From the NCBI RefSeq assembly GCF_002158995.1, contig NZ_LOHF01000004.1:88273-152272 (forward strand): a stretch of 64,000 bases of DNA. The letters are read 5' to 3'. Under the pieces are notes generated by a model. It was not told the origin of the DNA. It saw only the letters and a program-made list of their open reading frames with translations, and ran no database searches. The first letter of the stretch is position 1. The number at the start of each line of letters is the position of its first letter. This document shows, one piece after another, positions 8,594 to 17,912 of the stretch. Made by a program: the position numbers and the translations under genes. Origin of the DNA: Pseudomonas caspiana (GTDB lineage Bacteria > Pseudomonadota > Gammaproteobacteria > Pseudomonadales > Pseudomonadaceae).

Positions 8594-9466
8594 TTAGCCT
8601 TTGGGGTCCAGCGCATCGCGCAGGCCATCACCCAGCAGGTTGAAACACAGGACCGTGATGTAGATCGCCACGCCGGGCGCAATCGACATCCACGGAGCCT
8701 GCTCCATGAAATTCTTTGCAGTATTGAGCATCGAGCCCCAGGACGGCGAGGGCGGTTGCTGGCCCAGACCGAGGAAGGACAAGCTGGCTTCAGCCAGAAT
8801 CGCCGAAGCGATGGTCAGCGTCGCTTGCACCACCAGCGGCGACATCACGTTGGGCAGCACGTAACGCAGGATGATCCAGCGATCCGGCAGACCGATCGCA
8901 CGAGCACCTTCCAGATAATCCTCGTGCTTGATCGACAGCACCTGGCCGCGAGTCAACCGGGCGAAAATCGGCATGGCAGACAGACCGATGGCGATCATCG
9001 CGTTGGTCAGGCTTGGGCCGAGAAAGGCGCCCAGCGCGATGGCCAACACCAGAAACGGACAGGACAGCAGCGCTTCCATGACCTGCGAAATGATCATGTC
9101 CAGTTTGCCGCCAAAATACCCGGCCAGCAGGCCCAGCGGCACGCCAATACACATGGCGATGGCAACCGAAACACCACCGGCCAGCAGCGAACTGCGGGCT
9201 CCATGCAGCAAGCGTGAAAACAGATCACGGCCCAGTTCGTCGGTGCCCAGCCAGTAGATCAGCGAGGGCGCTTTACGCACGGCGAGGAAGTTGGCTTTGA
9301 GCGGGTCGTGAGGCGCAATCCAGGGCGCCAAAAGGGCCGCCAAAATAAACAGTAGCAACACCGCCGCGCCAATTACCGCGCCTTTGTTGGCGAGGAATTT
9401 CTTCAGGAACGGTGAGCGACTGCGGGGCAGGATCGCGCTGTGCGGGAGGCTGGCAATAGCGGTCAT
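8594..9466 (-). CDS. Oligopeptide/glutathione-type ABC permease (DppC/GsiD-like)
   Basis: A 290-residue inner-membrane permease of the binding-protein-dependent type. Segments include KGAVIGAAVLLLFILAALL near the N-terminus, LGTDELGRDLFSRLLHGARSS (characteristic of DppC/OppC), and the cytoplasmic EAA loop EGARAIGLPDRWIILRYVLP that contacts the ATPases. The start ATG at 9466 overlaps the stop of the upstream permease by one base (TGATG), so translation is coupled. It forms the channel with the DppB-like partner. Confidence 0.93.
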   Translation of the reverse strand: MTAIASLPHSAILPRSRSPFLKKFLANKGAVIGAAVLLLFILAALLAPWIAPHDPLKANFLAVRKAPSLIYWLGTDELGRDLFSRLLHGARSSLLAGGVSVAIAMCIGVPLGLLAGYFGGKLDMIISQVMEALLSCPFLVLAIALGAFLGPSLTNAMIAIGLSAMPIFARLTRGQVLSIKHEDYLEGARAIGLPDRWIILRYVLPNVMSPLVVQATLTIASAILAEASLSFLGLGQQPPSPSWGSMLNTAKNFMEQAPWMSIAPGVAIYITVLCFNLLGDGLRDALDPKG

Positions 9467-10410
9467 CAGGCTGTCCTCAGACGCGGGTTGATCAAGCGGT
9501 AAAGCACGTCGGCCAGCAGGTTCAGCATCAGGAAGCCAATCGCGACACACAGCACCACGCCTTGCACCACGGCGTAATCACGGTTGAACACCGCATCGAC
9601 GATCATCTTGCCGAAGCCCGGAATACTGAACACCTGTTCCGTCAGCACTGCGCCGCCGAGCAGTTCACCGAACAGCAAGGTCGTGAGCGTGACGATGGGC
9701 ATCAACGCGTTGCGCAACGCATGCTTGAGAATCACTGTGCGCGGGAACAACCCTTTGGCCCGTGCAGTACGCACGTAATCGGTACGCAACACTTCGAGCA
9801 TGGCGCTGCGGGTGTGGCGCATGAGAATCCCCGACAACCCGGCACCCAACACGAACGCAGGCAGGATCAAGGTCTTCAGGTTTTGCCCGAAATCCTCGCC
9901 CATGGGCACGAAACCGGAGGCGGGCAGCCATTGCAGTTTCACCGCGAAAATCATGATCAGCAGAATGCCCAGCCAGAAGTGCGGAATGGAAATCCCTGAC
10001 AGCGCCACGACGTTGGCTCCGTAATCCACGGCGGTGCCCTTGCGCACCGCCGAGATGATCCCGGTGGGAATGCCGATCAGCAGCGCGATCAGCAAGGCCA
10101 GTACCGCCAGTTCGATGGTCACCGGCAACTTGGACGCCAACAGCGTGGTCACCGGTTGCTCGGTGCGCAGCGAGGTGCCGAAGTCACCGGTCAGCACGTT
10201 GCCGACCCAGTTCAGGTACTGCATCGGGATCGGGTCATCGAGCCGGTACTTGTCGCGCAGGTATTCCATGACCGCCGGATCGCGTTCTTCCCCGGCCATG
10301 GCCAGCACCGGGTCACCCGGCAGCAGCTTCTGCAGGGTGAAAACGAACAGCGAAACCAGAATCAGCGTCGGGATCGAGCTGAGCAGGCGTCGCAGGATGA
10401 ACATCAGCAT
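9466..10410 (-). CDS. Oligopeptide/glutathione-type ABC permease (DppB/GsiC-like)
   Basis: A 314-residue inner-membrane permease. MFILRRLLSSIPTLILVSLFVF is the typical DppB/OppB first helix, followed by LLPGDPVLAMAGE. The EAA loop reads RTARAKGLFPRTVILKHALRNA. ATG at 10410 has a GAGG ribosome-binding site eight bases upstream; an ATG two codons later is too far from it. The gap to the binding-protein gene is 28 bp. Confidence 0.93.
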   Translation of the reverse strand: MLMFILRRLLSSIPTLILVSLFVFTLQKLLPGDPVLAMAGEERDPAVMEYLRDKYRLDDPIPMQYLNWVGNVLTGDFGTSLRTEQPVTTLLASKLPVTIELAVLALLIALLIGIPTGIISAVRKGTAVDYGANVVALSGISIPHFWLGILLIMIFAVKLQWLPASGFVPMGEDFGQNLKTLILPAFVLGAGLSGILMRHTRSAMLEVLRTDYVRTARAKGLFPRTVILKHALRNALMPIVTLTTLLFGELLGGAVLTEQVFSIPGFGKMIVDAVFNRDYAVVQGVVLCVAIGFLMLNLLADVLYRLINPRLRTA

Positions 10411-10438
10411 GCCGGAACCTCGCAGGTGCGTCCGTCAA

Positions 10439-11941
10439 TCATGGCTTTAGCGCGACGTTGGCCAGACGAATCAGACCGTCCGGGTTTGGCACGAAGCCGG
10501 TCACGTTGTTACGCATGGCAATGATTCGTGGGTCGAAATACAGGTAGGCGGTCGGTACTTCGTCAGCCAACAAACGCAATGCTTCGTTGTACAGCGCCTG
10601 ACGTTGTGAAACATCGTTGACGGTGCGCGCCTTGTTCAGCAGCTCGTCGAGCTTGGCGTTGCAGTATTTACCGTCGTTCTGGCCGCCTTTGCAGGTCACG
10701 AACTGGTGGATATCGCCATCCGGATCAGGACGGCCCGACCAGGCGCTCATGCCGATCTGGAAGTTACCGCTTTGCTGTTCGCTGAGCATCGTCGCGTATT
10801 CGGTTGCAATCAGATTGACCTTGAAGCCGGCTTCTTCAGCCATGGCCTGAATGATCTGCCCGACCTGTTGCGCGATCGGGTTGTTGGCCACTTTCAGATC
10901 TACTGCCAACGGCAGCTTCACACCGGCCTCAGCCAGCAGTGCTTTACTCTTCTCGACATCACGAGCCGGGATCGGCAGCGCCTGATCGTAGTACGGGCTG
11001 TTTTTCGGGAATGGCTGCGCGCTTGGGGCGTAGAGACCTTCGAATACCACCTGGTTGATCGCATCGCGATCGATGGACAGCTCGAATGCCTTGCGCACGC
11101 GCTTGTCTTTGCCAATCGGCGAGTTAGCCTTTTCACCATTGCCGATGTTGAACATCAGCTGCATATAGCCCAGGCCCGGCGTGTTGTAGATCGCCAGCTT
11201 GCTGTCGCCCTTGACGGTTTTTACGTCGGTTGGCGCAACGCGCTCGATGATGTCCAGATCGCCGGAACGCAGGTTAGCCAAACGTACCGAGGTGTCCGGA
11301 ATCGGCAGGAACACGACTTTGTCGAAGTGATACGCCTGCTTGTTCCAGTAATTGTCGAAACGCTCCAGCACGATGCGATCCTGCTGCACGCGCTGGACGA
11401 ATTTGTAAGGGCCGGAGCAGACCGGTTTCGAACCAAACTCGCCCTGAGCGGCTTTCGGCGCGAGCATCATCCCGGCACGGTCCGAGAGTTGCGAAACCAG
11501 CGTGGCATCGGCTTGCTTGAGTTTGATGGCCACGGTTTTTGCGTCGATCACTTCCACGCTGTCCACCGAGGCCAGCTCGCTTTTACGCAGAGAGTCGGGA
11601 AGGGTGCGGGCGCGATCCAGGTTGAACTTCACCGAGGCGGCATCGAACGGTTCGCCGTCGTGGTAGGTCACGCCGTCGCGCAAGGTCATGGTCAGGGTCT
11701 TGCCGTCTTCGCTCCAGTTCCAGGCGGTGGCCAATTGTGGCGCGTACGTCAGGTCCGGGTTGACGTCCACCAGCTTGTCGCACAGCGCGGTGTACACCAA
11801 GCGGCCGGAATAGGTACGCGAACGATGCGGGTCAAGCACATCGGGATCGTCCTGAATGCCGATGCGCAACGTCGATTCGGCAAAGGCGGCGTTGGCGGCC
11901 AGCAATAACAAGGTTCCTGTCATGACGCGTGCGATTTTCAT
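10439..11941 (-). CDS. ABC peptide-binding protein (SBP_bac_5 family)
   Basis: A 500-residue periplasmic solute-binding protein. The signal peptide MKIARVMTGTLLLLAANAAFA ends in AFA. The mature protein shows the family-5 landmarks PDVLDPHRSRTYSGRLVY, LRDGVTYHDGEPFDAASVKFNLDR and GSKPVCSGPYKFV. Proteins of this class bind di- and oligopeptides, glutathione (GsiB) or opines. The gamma-glutamyltransferase gene in the same operon favours glutathione or gamma-glutamyl peptides, but this is inference. The start overlaps the stop of the ATPase gene by four bases (ATGA). Confidence 0.93.
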   Translation of the reverse strand: MKIARVMTGTLLLLAANAAFAESTLRIGIQDDPDVLDPHRSRTYSGRLVYTALCDKLVDVNPDLTYAPQLATAWNWSEDGKTLTMTLRDGVTYHDGEPFDAASVKFNLDRARTLPDSLRKSELASVDSVEVIDAKTVAIKLKQADATLVSQLSDRAGMMLAPKAAQGEFGSKPVCSGPYKFVQRVQQDRIVLERFDNYWNKQAYHFDKVVFLPIPDTSVRLANLRSGDLDIIERVAPTDVKTVKGDSKLAIYNTPGLGYMQLMFNIGNGEKANSPIGKDKRVRKAFELSIDRDAINQVVFEGLYAPSAQPFPKNSPYYDQALPIPARDVEKSKALLAEAGVKLPLAVDLKVANNPIAQQVGQIIQAMAEEAGFKVNLIATEYATMLSEQQSGNFQIGMSAWSGRPDPDGDIHQFVTCKGGQNDGKYCNAKLDELLNKARTVNDVSQRQALYNEALRLLADEVPTAYLYFDPRIIAMRNNVTGFVPNPDGLIRLANVALKP

Positions 11942-13071
11942 GGCTGGCTCTCCACTGCAAGGGATTGATGGTTCTTGAACAGATTCAGGCGTTGCGTATA
12001 AGCAGCGCTGGGTGTTGGAAGGATCAGGGTGCCGCTGCCCGCGTTGGCGATTTCACGCCAGAAGTGGCACGCCACCTGGCGTTCGGCCTCAACGGTTTCC
12101 ATGACCGGCACTGCTTCTTTGCACAGTGCACGGGCGTGGGGGCAGCGGGTATGGAATCGGCAACCCGAAGGCGGGCGGCTCGGGCTGGGCATGTCGCCGC
12201 CCAGCAACGGGCGCGGCTGGCGCAAATCCGGATGGCTGACCGGTACAGCAGCCATCAACGCCTGGGTATAAGGGTGCAAAGGGTTTTCGAACAGCGCGTT
12301 GACCGGCGCCAGTTCGACGATTTCGCCCAGGTACATCACCGCCACGCGGTCGCTCATGTGGCGGATCACGGCCAGCCCGTGGGCGACAATCACCAGGGTC
12401 AGACCGAACTGATGCTTGAGGTCTTCGAGCAGGTTGACCACTTGCGCCTGCACCGAAACGTCCAGAGCCGACACCGGTTCATCGCCGAGAATCAACCGTG
12501 GCTCGGAGGCCAAAGCACGAGCGATACCGATGCGCTGGCGCTGACCGCCGGAGAATTCGTGGGGATGGCGACCACCGTGTTCCGGGGCCAGGCCGACCGT
12601 GCGCAGCAGTTCCGCAACCTTGGCCTGGCGGTCACTGCGGCTGGCTTCGCTGTGCAGCCAGATCGGTTCGCCAACGATGGATTCCACGGTCATGCGCGGG
12701 TTCAGCGAGGCGAACGGGTCTTGAAAGATGATCTGCAAGTCGCGACGTACCTGACGCAGCTTTTCCGGCGGCAGGTTGGCCAGGTTGCGACCTTCGTAAA
12801 TCACGTCGCCCGCAGTCGGTTGCAGCAGGTTGAGCAGCAGGCGACCGAGGGTTGATTTACCCGAGCCGGACTCGCCCACCAACGCCAGTGTCTCGCCTTT
12901 GCGAACCGACAGGTTGACCTGATTGACCGCCTGCACAGGTGGTTTCTTCGGCTGGAACAGGCCGCTTTCCACCGCAAAGTGCTTGCTCAGGCCAATGCCT
13001 TCCAGAATGGGTTTCTGCGTGCTGCTTGCCGGGCTGACGGGCTCGGCGATGTTTCGTTCGGAAAGGCTCAC
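11938..13071 (-). CDS. Peptide ABC transporter ATP-binding protein (DppF/OppF-like)
   Basis: A 377-residue ATPase. It has Walker A (GESGSGKST), a Q-loop in IIFQDPFASLNPRMTV, the signature FSGGQRQRIGIARAL and Walker B (LILGDEPVSALDVSVQ). The C-terminal oligopeptide extension includes HPYTQALMAAVP and a cysteine motif around CRFHTRCPHARALC. The GTG start at 13071 overlaps the stop of the partner ATPase by four bases (GTGA). A longer upstream frame exists but lies over that gene. The H-loop reads VIVAHGLAVIRHMSDRVAVM, with AHG where the usual motif is SHD or AHD. Confidence 0.92.
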   Translation of the reverse strand: MSLSERNIAEPVSPASSTQKPILEGIGLSKHFAVESGLFQPKKPPVQAVNQVNLSVRKGETLALVGESGSGKSTLGRLLLNLLQPTAGDVIYEGRNLANLPPEKLRQVRRDLQIIFQDPFASLNPRMTVESIVGEPIWLHSEASRSDRQAKVAELLRTVGLAPEHGGRHPHEFSGGQRQRIGIARALASEPRLILGDEPVSALDVSVQAQVVNLLEDLKHQFGLTLVIVAHGLAVIRHMSDRVAVMYLGEIVELAPVNALFENPLHPYTQALMAAVPVSHPDLRQPRPLLGGDMPSPSRPPSGCRFHTRCPHARALCKEAVPVMETVEAERQVACHFWREIANAGSGTLILPTPSAAYTQRLNLFKNHQSLAVESQP

Positions 13072-14075
13072 GCACTGACTCCCACATGCTGTTCCAAAGG
13101 CGCGCGGATACACGCGGCGAAGTGTCCGGGGGACAACTCGAGCAGCGGCGGTCGCTCCTCCCGACATTGCTGGATGACAAACGGGCAGCGCCCGGCGAAC
13201 CGGCAACCGCTGGGCATTTCTGCTGGGGTCGGCACTCGACCATTAATCGTTGCCAGACGACCTTCACGGGGGCCAATCGACGGCATCGAACCCATCAGGC
13301 CGATGGTGTACGGGTGCTGCGGATCGTCGAACAGAGTCTTCACCGGACCGCTTTCCACCACGCGTCCGGCGTACATCACCATCACGTCGTCGGCAACTTC
13401 GGCGACCACGCCCAAATCGTGGGTGATCAGAATCATCGCGGTGCCGGTCTCGGTTTGCAGGTTGGCGATCAATGAGAGGATCTGCGCCTGAATAGTTACG
13501 TCCAGTGCGGTGGTCGGTTCGTCGGCAATGATCAGCGCCGGATCGTTGGCCAGCGCCATTGCGATCATCGCCCGTTGACGCATACCGCCGGAGAGTTCAT
13601 GAGGGTAGGCGTCCAGTCGCTGGCGGGCGTCAGGTACGCGGACTTTTTCGAGCATTTCCAGCGCCCGTTGTCGGGCGTCCTTGTCCGAGAGGCCTTGATG
13701 ACGGATCACGCTTTCGGCGATCTGCTCGCCGATGGTGAAGACCGGGTTCAGCGAGGTCATCGGTTCCTGGAAGATCATCGCCATGCGGTTGCCGCGCACG
13801 TCCAGAAGGCGCTCTTCGGACATGCCCAGCAAAGCTTCGTCGATCAGTAGCGAGTCGCTGGCGCCAACCTGGGCCGTCGCAGGTAACAGGCCCATGAGGC
13901 CCATCGACGTTACGCTCTTGCCACAGCCGGACTCGCCGACAATGGCCAGGGTTTTGCCGCGCTTGACGGAGAACGACACACCGTCGACAACATTCGCCGG
14001 TGCTCCGGCAAAGCGCACGGTAAGGTCGTTGACGCTGAGTATTGTGTTATCGGTGATCGAGGTGGTGGCGCTCAT
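13068..14075 (-). CDS. Peptide ABC transporter ATP-binding protein (DppD/OppD-like)
   Basis: A 335-residue ATPase partner. It has Walker A (GESGCGKSV), [19 protein letters not shown], the signature [15 protein letters not shown], Walker B ([16 protein letters not shown]) and the H-loop [13 protein letters not shown]. The oligopeptide C-terminal domain has [14 protein letters not shown]. The start overlaps the stop of the GntR regulator by four bases (ATGA). With its DppF-like partner it energises uptake through the two permeases. Confidence 0.93.
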   Translation of the reverse strand: MSATTSITDNTILSVNDLTVRFAGAPANVVDGVSFSVKRGKTLAIVGESGCGKSVTSMGLMGLLPATAQVGASDSLLIDEALLGMSEERLLDVRGNRMAMIFQEPMTSLNPVFTIGEQIAESVIRHQGLSDKDARQRALEMLEKVRVPDARQRLDAYPHELSGGMRQRAMIAMALANDPALIIADEPTTALDVTIQAQILSLIANLQTETGTAMILITHDLGVVAEVADDVMVMYAGRVVESGPVKTLFDDPQHPYTIGLMGSMPSIGPREGRLATINGRVPTPAEMPSGCRFAGRCPFVIQQCREERPPLLELSPGHFAACIRAPLEQHVGVSA

Positions 14076-14809
14076 AAGCTGGCCTCCAGGTCTTGATTGA
14101 TGACGTTATCCAGCGCCTGTTGCAGCGCCCGTAAATGGCCACGCATGGCCGTGGCGGCCTTGACCGGGTCGCGCGTTTCGATGGCGCTGACAATGTCGTC
14201 GTGGTCATGGCTATAGGTATCGAGGCGGTCGGCGTTACGTGCCCGGTGGCGCAAGTCGCGCCAGGCCGGGTCGAGACGGATCGCATCGAGCATTTCGAAG
14301 ATGTCCAGCATCAGGCGGTTACCCGCTGCTTCAGCAATGGCGCGGTGCAAGGCGCTGTCCCACAGCTCAATGCCCTCGGCGTCGGTTTGCTCGGCGACCT
14401 GCTGGCGAGTGGTGCGCTCGGTAAGGCGGCGCAGGATCGCCATCTGCTCACCGTTGGCCCGCACGGCTGCCAGTGAGGCCAGGGCTGGTTCCAGATGCAG
14501 ACGGGCTTCCATCACCTCACTGAAATTGGTCCGGCCGGAAAGCCTGGCGAAGCTCATTGCAGCGCTGGGCGGAGTAGGGCCGACAAAGGTCCCTTTGCCT
14601 TGCCGCCGCCAGATCTGGCCTTCGGCTTCCAGAACCGCCAGCGCCCGGCGAATCGCCCTTCGACTGACCCCGAAATCGGCAGCCAGCTCGCGCTCGGTGG
14701 GCAATGCCCGCTGGGGAAAGGCCGCATGCTGGGCAACGATCTGCCGCAAGGCATCGAGCGCCAGTTTCGAAGAGTTGTCGATGGGAGTGTCAGGGTCGAA
14801 CCTTTGCAT
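14072..14809 (-). CDS. GntR-family regulator (FadR subfamily, FCD domain)
   Basis: A 245-residue repressor or activator and the first gene of the peptide-transport/ggt operon. The N-terminal winged helix reads [28 protein letters not shown]. The C-terminal all-helical FCD ligand domain carries the metal/ligand residues seen in this subfamily: [17 protein letters not shown] and RGHLRAL. The start of the next gene overlaps its stop, so the regulator is co-expressed with the transporter and probably responds to its substrate. Repeated palindromes lie 100-230 bp upstream. Confidence 0.92.
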   Translation of the reverse strand: MQRFDPDTPIDNSSKLALDALRQIVAQHAAFPQRALPTERELAADFGVSRRAIRRALAVLEAEGQIWRRQGKGTFVGPTPPSAAMSFARLSGRTNFSEVMEARLHLEPALASLAAVRANGEQMAILRRLTERTTRQQVAEQTDAEGIELWDSALHRAIAEAAGNRLMLDIFEMLDAIRLDPAWRDLRHRARNADRLDTYSHDHDDIVSAIETRDPVKAATAMRGHLRALQQALDNVINQDLEASL

Positions 14810-14905
14810 CGTGGTACTCGCGCCAGACCAGAAAAAAATGCCCTGAGCTGCCTACAGGCAGTGATTCGAGGCAATAGGGCTGGTGCAAGAGCGATGCCAA
14901 TGGAA

Positions 14906-15039
14906 ATTGGTTCGCCTAGGATTCGAGGCTCGACTGCCCGATACAGCTGACGAGCGCTGCCTGTCGGGCCAATGTGCAAAGGTTCGTCGGGTTGGTTCGG
15001 GGAATGAAAGGCGATTGGTTCGCGGGTCAGCGAACCAAT
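14906..15039 (-). promoter_or_regulatory. Candidate operator repeats upstream of the gntR-transporter-ggt operon
   Basis: ATTGGTTCGC occurs at 14906-14915 and 15014-15023, and inverted at 15030-15039. The last two form a perfect 10-bp inverted repeat around GGGTCA; a related GTTGGTTCGGGG lies near 14990. Repeats of this kind in front of a gntR-led operon suggest the regulator's binding sites. The remainder of the 418-bp gap (14810-15227) has a REP hairpin and no gene that I can support. Confidence 0.4.
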
Positions 15040-15107
15040 TTCAGAGGAGGTTCAGATTTTTGTGCATTAATGCGGGCGTGGTGCGCCGGGGTGGTGCCTG
15101 ATGACCC

Positions 15108-15196
15108 TGTGGGAGCCGGGCTTGCCCGCGATAAGGCTGGACGCGATCCAAAGTGAATTGCGTTCAGCCTTATCGCGGGCAAGCACCGCTCCCACA
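15108..15196. repeat. REP-type hairpin (TGTGGGAGC family)
   Basis: TGTGGGAGCCGGGCTTGCCC opens the element and GGGCAAGCACCGCTCCCACA closes it. The centre also pairs (GCGATAAGGCTGGACGCGAT against its inverse), making a long near-perfect hairpin. It lies between the BASS transporter and the gntR operon. Confidence 0.85.
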
Positions 15197-15227
15197 AGGA
15201 TTGCGTTTCAATCCACAGGAGTTTTAA

Positions 15228-16193
15228 TCAATCAACCGCAGCCGACCCAGTCTTCACCGGCTCATCTTCATCCTTCATCTTGCGGAAGTACGTCGACAAC
15301 AGAGCCCCGGAGATGTTGTGCCACACGCTGAACAGCGCGCTGGGCACGGCCGCCAGTGGTGAGAAGTGGGCGCTGGCCAGTGCGGCGCCGAGGCCGGAGT
15401 TCTGCATGCCGACTTCCAGTGCCAGAGATTTACGTTGAGGCAGCGGCAGTTTGAACACCTTGCCGGTGAAGTAACCCAGCAGGAAGCCGAAGGTGTTGTG
15501 CAGGATCACCACGGCCATGATCAGCAAGCCGGATTCAGCGATCTTCGCCTGGCTGGCGGCAACGACGGCGCAGACGATCATAACGATGCTCACCACCGAA
15601 ATCAGCGGCAACACGTCAATCGCATAAGTGACCCGGGCACCCAGCAGGCGCTGGGCCAATACGCCAAGCACGATTGGCAGCATGACCAGTTGCAGGATCG
15701 ACCAGAACATATCCATGAAGGACACCGGCAGCCAGGCCGAAGCCAGGAACCAGATCAGGGTTGGCGTCAGCAACGGAGCGAGCAGGGTGGTGACCGCTGC
15801 AATGGCAACGGCCAGTGCCAGATCGCCTTTGGCCAGCCAGGCCATGACATTGGACGAAGTGCCGCTCGGGCAGCAACCGACCAGAATCACGCCGACCGCG
15901 ATTTCCGGCGGCAAGCTAAACACCTGGCACAACAACCACGCCACGCCGGGCATGATCACGAAGTGCGCCACCACGCCCAAGGCAACGCGCCATGGATTGC
16001 GGGCCACTTCGGAAAAGTCTTCAAGTTTCAGGGTCAAGCCCATGCCGAACATCACCAGACCCAGCAACGGCACGATGAGGGGCTTGAGCCCGATGAATGC
16101 TTGCGGGAACACGAACGCCAGAATGGCGAACAGAAGCACCCAGTACGCAAAGGTATTACCGACAAAACGACTCAAGGCTGCCAATGCACGCAT
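15228..16193 (-). CDS. Bile acid:sodium symporter (BASS) family transporter
   Basis: A 321-residue inner-membrane protein with about ten hydrophobic helices. It shows PLLGLVMFGMGLTL, the crossover motif GCCPSGTSSNVMAWLAKGDLALAV and EVGMQNSGLGAALA, all hallmarks of BASS proteins. Bacterial members move pantoate/ketopantoate, pyruvate or other organic acids with sodium; the actual substrate is unknown. ATG at 16193 has an AAGGAA ribosome-binding site upstream. It stands alone between REP elements. Confidence 0.9.
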   Translation of the reverse strand: MRALAALSRFVGNTFAYWVLLFAILAFVFPQAFIGLKPLIVPLLGLVMFGMGLTLKLEDFSEVARNPWRVALGVVAHFVIMPGVAWLLCQVFSLPPEIAVGVILVGCCPSGTSSNVMAWLAKGDLALAVAIAAVTTLLAPLLTPTLIWFLASAWLPVSFMDMFWSILQLVMLPIVLGVLAQRLLGARVTYAIDVLPLISVVSIVMIVCAVVAASQAKIAESGLLIMAVVILHNTFGFLLGYFTGKVFKLPLPQRKSLALEVGMQNSGLGAALASAHFSPLAAVPSALFSVWHNISGALLSTYFRKMKDEDEPVKTGSAAVD

Positions 16194-16228
16194 GGCGGGT
16201 TCCTTTCTTATTAGGTTGGAAAAAACAC

Positions 16229-16318
16229 CTGTAGGAGTGAGCTTGCTCGCGATAGCGGTCTTTCAGATACGAAAAGGTATCTGGAAGACCGCTATCGCGA
16301 GCAAGCTCACTCCTACAG
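16229..16318. repeat. REP-type hairpin (CTGTAGGAGTGAGC family)
   Basis: CTGTAGGAGTGAGCTTGCTC opens the element and its exact inverse closes it. The inner segments GCGATAGCGGTC and GACCGCTATCGC also pair. It separates the BASS transporter gene from rdgC. Confidence 0.85.
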
Positions 16319-16375
16319 AAAGCAGCTCTCAATTCAGCCAATGAGTTCCGAAAAGAGGCAGATTACTGGTGCTGT

Positions 16376-17296
16376 TTAAATTCCCTGCGGAATCTCTTCA
16401 CCGCCCAGCGCTTCGAACAGCTCAGGCAGGAATTCACCGAAGGTCAGCATCATCAGGGTGAAGCTGGCGTCCAGTTGGCCCAGGGCTTCGTCGCCGCCGT
16501 CCTGTTCTGCTTGATCCTGCAGCAGGTCTTCGAACTTCAGACGCTTGACCGTCATCTTGTCGTCGAGCACGAAGGACAGTTTGTCCTGCCATGCCAGGGA
16601 CAGCTGGGTCACAACCTTCCCGGTGCTCAGGTGCAGCTGGATTTCATCGCTGGTCAGGTCCTGACGTTTGCAACGCACGATCCCGCCATCTTCATGGGTA
16701 TCGCGCAGTTCGCATTCATCCAGCACGAAGAAGTTGTCGGCAGCCTTTTGCGTGGTGACCCAGTCGGTCATCACAGCGGTAGGGGCAGTCTTCACGGTCA
16801 GCGGACGTACCGGCAGGGTGCCGATGACTTCACGCAGCGTCGACAACAAGTCTTCGGCGCGCTTCGGGCTGGCCGAGTTGACCAGAATCAGGCCCTGTTT
16901 CGGCGCGATAGCGGCGAAGGTCGACGAACGACGAATAAAGGCACGCGGCAGGAACGCCTGGATGATTTCATCCTTGAGCTGCTCGCGTTCCTTCTTATAG
17001 ACCTTGCGCATTTGCTCGGCTTCGATCTCGTCGACCTTTTCCTTCAAGGCGTCACGCACAACACTGCCCGGCAGGATGCGTTCTTCTTTACGGGCCGAGA
17101 TCAGCAGGAAGTCGCCGCTGACGTGCACCAGGGGTGCGTCTTCGCCTTTGCCGAAAGGGGCGACGAAACCGTAAGTGGTCAACTCCTGGCTGGCACAGGC
17201 ACGGGCCGGTTTGGTGGCCAAAGCGGTTTCCAGTGCTTCGGCGTCAAAAGGCAGATCCTGGGTCAGGCGGTAGACAAGCAGGTTTTTGAACCACAT
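16376..17296 (-). CDS. rdgC: Recombination-associated protein RdgC
   Basis: A 306-residue nucleoid-associated DNA-binding protein that forms ring dimers on DNA and restrains RecA. The start [20 protein letters not shown] is characteristic. [36 protein letters not shown] and PRAFIRRSS are conserved. Length matches the family (about 303-306). ATG at 17296 has a good upstream AGGAGAG site. It lies beside two tRNA genes. Confidence 0.97.
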   Translation of the reverse strand: MWFKNLLVYRLTQDLPFDAEALETALATKPARACASQELTTYGFVAPFGKGEDAPLVHVSGDFLLISARKEERILPGSVVRDALKEKVDEIEAEQMRKVYKKEREQLKDEIIQAFLPRAFIRRSSTFAAIAPKQGLILVNSASPKRAEDLLSTLREVIGTLPVRPLTVKTAPTAVMTDWVTTQKAADNFFVLDECELRDTHEDGGIVRCKRQDLTSDEIQLHLSTGKVVTQLSLAWQDKLSFVLDDKMTVKRLKFEDLLQDQAEQDGGDEALGQLDASFTLMMLTFGEFLPELFEALGGEEIPQGI

Positions 17297-17407
17297 GAGG
17301 TGAATCTCTCCTTCTATACAAAGGGGGGCATTATTCGCTGCTATTACCCTGCGGCCAACCCTGTGCTAAGCCTTTGGAAGGATTATAAAAATTATTTAAA
17401 AAAGTGC

Positions 17408-17436
17408 TTGCCAGAGGTTAGGTCGCTCCGTAGAAT
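17408..17436 (+). promoter_or_regulatory. Sigma70-type promoter of the tRNA pair
   Basis: TTGCCA (17408-17413) and TAGAAT (17431-17436) are separated by 17 bp. A GC-rich discriminator follows and the tRNA-Val gene starts about 20 bp downstream, as expected for a stable-RNA promoter. Confidence 0.75.
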
Positions 17437-17457
17437 GCGCGCCACACCGAGAGTGAA

Positions 17458-17533
17458 GGGTGATTAGCTCAGCTGGGAGAGCAGCTGCCTTACAAGCAGC
17501 GGGTCGGCGGTTCGATCCCGTCATCACCCACCA
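17458..17533 (+). tRNA. tRNA-Val (anticodon TAC)
   Basis: A 76-nt cloverleaf with CCA encoded. The acceptor arms GGGTGAT and ATCACCC pair, the D arm is AGCTC...GAGC, the anticodon stem GCTGC/GCAGC surrounds loop CTTACAA (TAC at 17491-17493), and the T loop is TTCGATC. It reads valine GUA/GUG codons. Confidence 0.97.
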
Positions 17534-17553
17534 ACTCGCTCTAAGTGTTACGC

Positions 17554-17630
17554 GCAGCGGTAGTTCAGTCGGTTAGAATACCGGCCTGTCACGCCGGGGG
17601 TCGCGGGTTCGAGTCCCGTCCGCTGCGCCA
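17554..17630 (+). tRNA. tRNA-Asp (anticodon GTC)
   Basis: A 77-nt cloverleaf with CCA encoded. The acceptor arm GCAGCGG pairs with CCGCTGC, the anticodon GTC is at 17588-17590 within CCTGTCACG, and the T loop is TTCGAGT. It lies 20 bp behind tRNA-Val and is certainly co-transcribed with it. Confidence 0.97.
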
Positions 17631-17669
17631 TATTCCGCTTCAAGGCCCTTGAACTCCTTGAAGCAACAG

Positions 17670-17694
17670 AAAGCCCGCCTAGTGCGGGCTTTTT
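17670..17694 (+). terminator. Rho-independent terminator after tRNA-Asp
   Basis: AAAGCCCGC, a short CTAGT loop, GCGGGCTTT and then TTT form a compact stem with a T-run, 40 bp after the tRNA pair. Confidence 0.9.
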
Positions 17695-17798
17695 GTTGTC
17701 TGGTTTTTTTGTATTGAAAGTAGGCATATAAAAGATGGGCATCCAGTGATGCCTTTTTTTGCGTTTGGCGTAGCGCTACCGCGTAGCCAGCACCGACC

Positions 17799-17886
17799 TG
17801 TAGGAGCGCGCGGAGGTAACGACGGGCGCGATGCGGTGCGTCAGGCGAATCGCTATCGCGGCCTCGCGGTGCTCGTGCGCTCCTAC
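17799..17886. repeat. Degenerate REP-type hairpin
   Basis: TGTAGGAGCGCGCGGAGG opens the element and CTCGTGCGCTCCTACG closes it. The arms match imperfectly. It fills the gap between the tRNA terminator and the SCP2-cupin gene. Confidence 0.6.
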
Positions 17887-17912
17887 GAGGGGGACGATTT
17901 GAATCAGCCTTC

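Noticed and set aside
10706..11908. 400-codon plus-strand frame opposite the binding-protein gene
   Set aside because: No motif, composition of an antisense frame; the minus strand has a clear signal peptide and SBP_bac_5 fold.
17548..17742. Short minus-strand frame ending in TGLEPATPGVTGRYSNR
   Set aside because: It is the antisense of the tRNA-Asp gene, a well-known false protein in many genome annotations.
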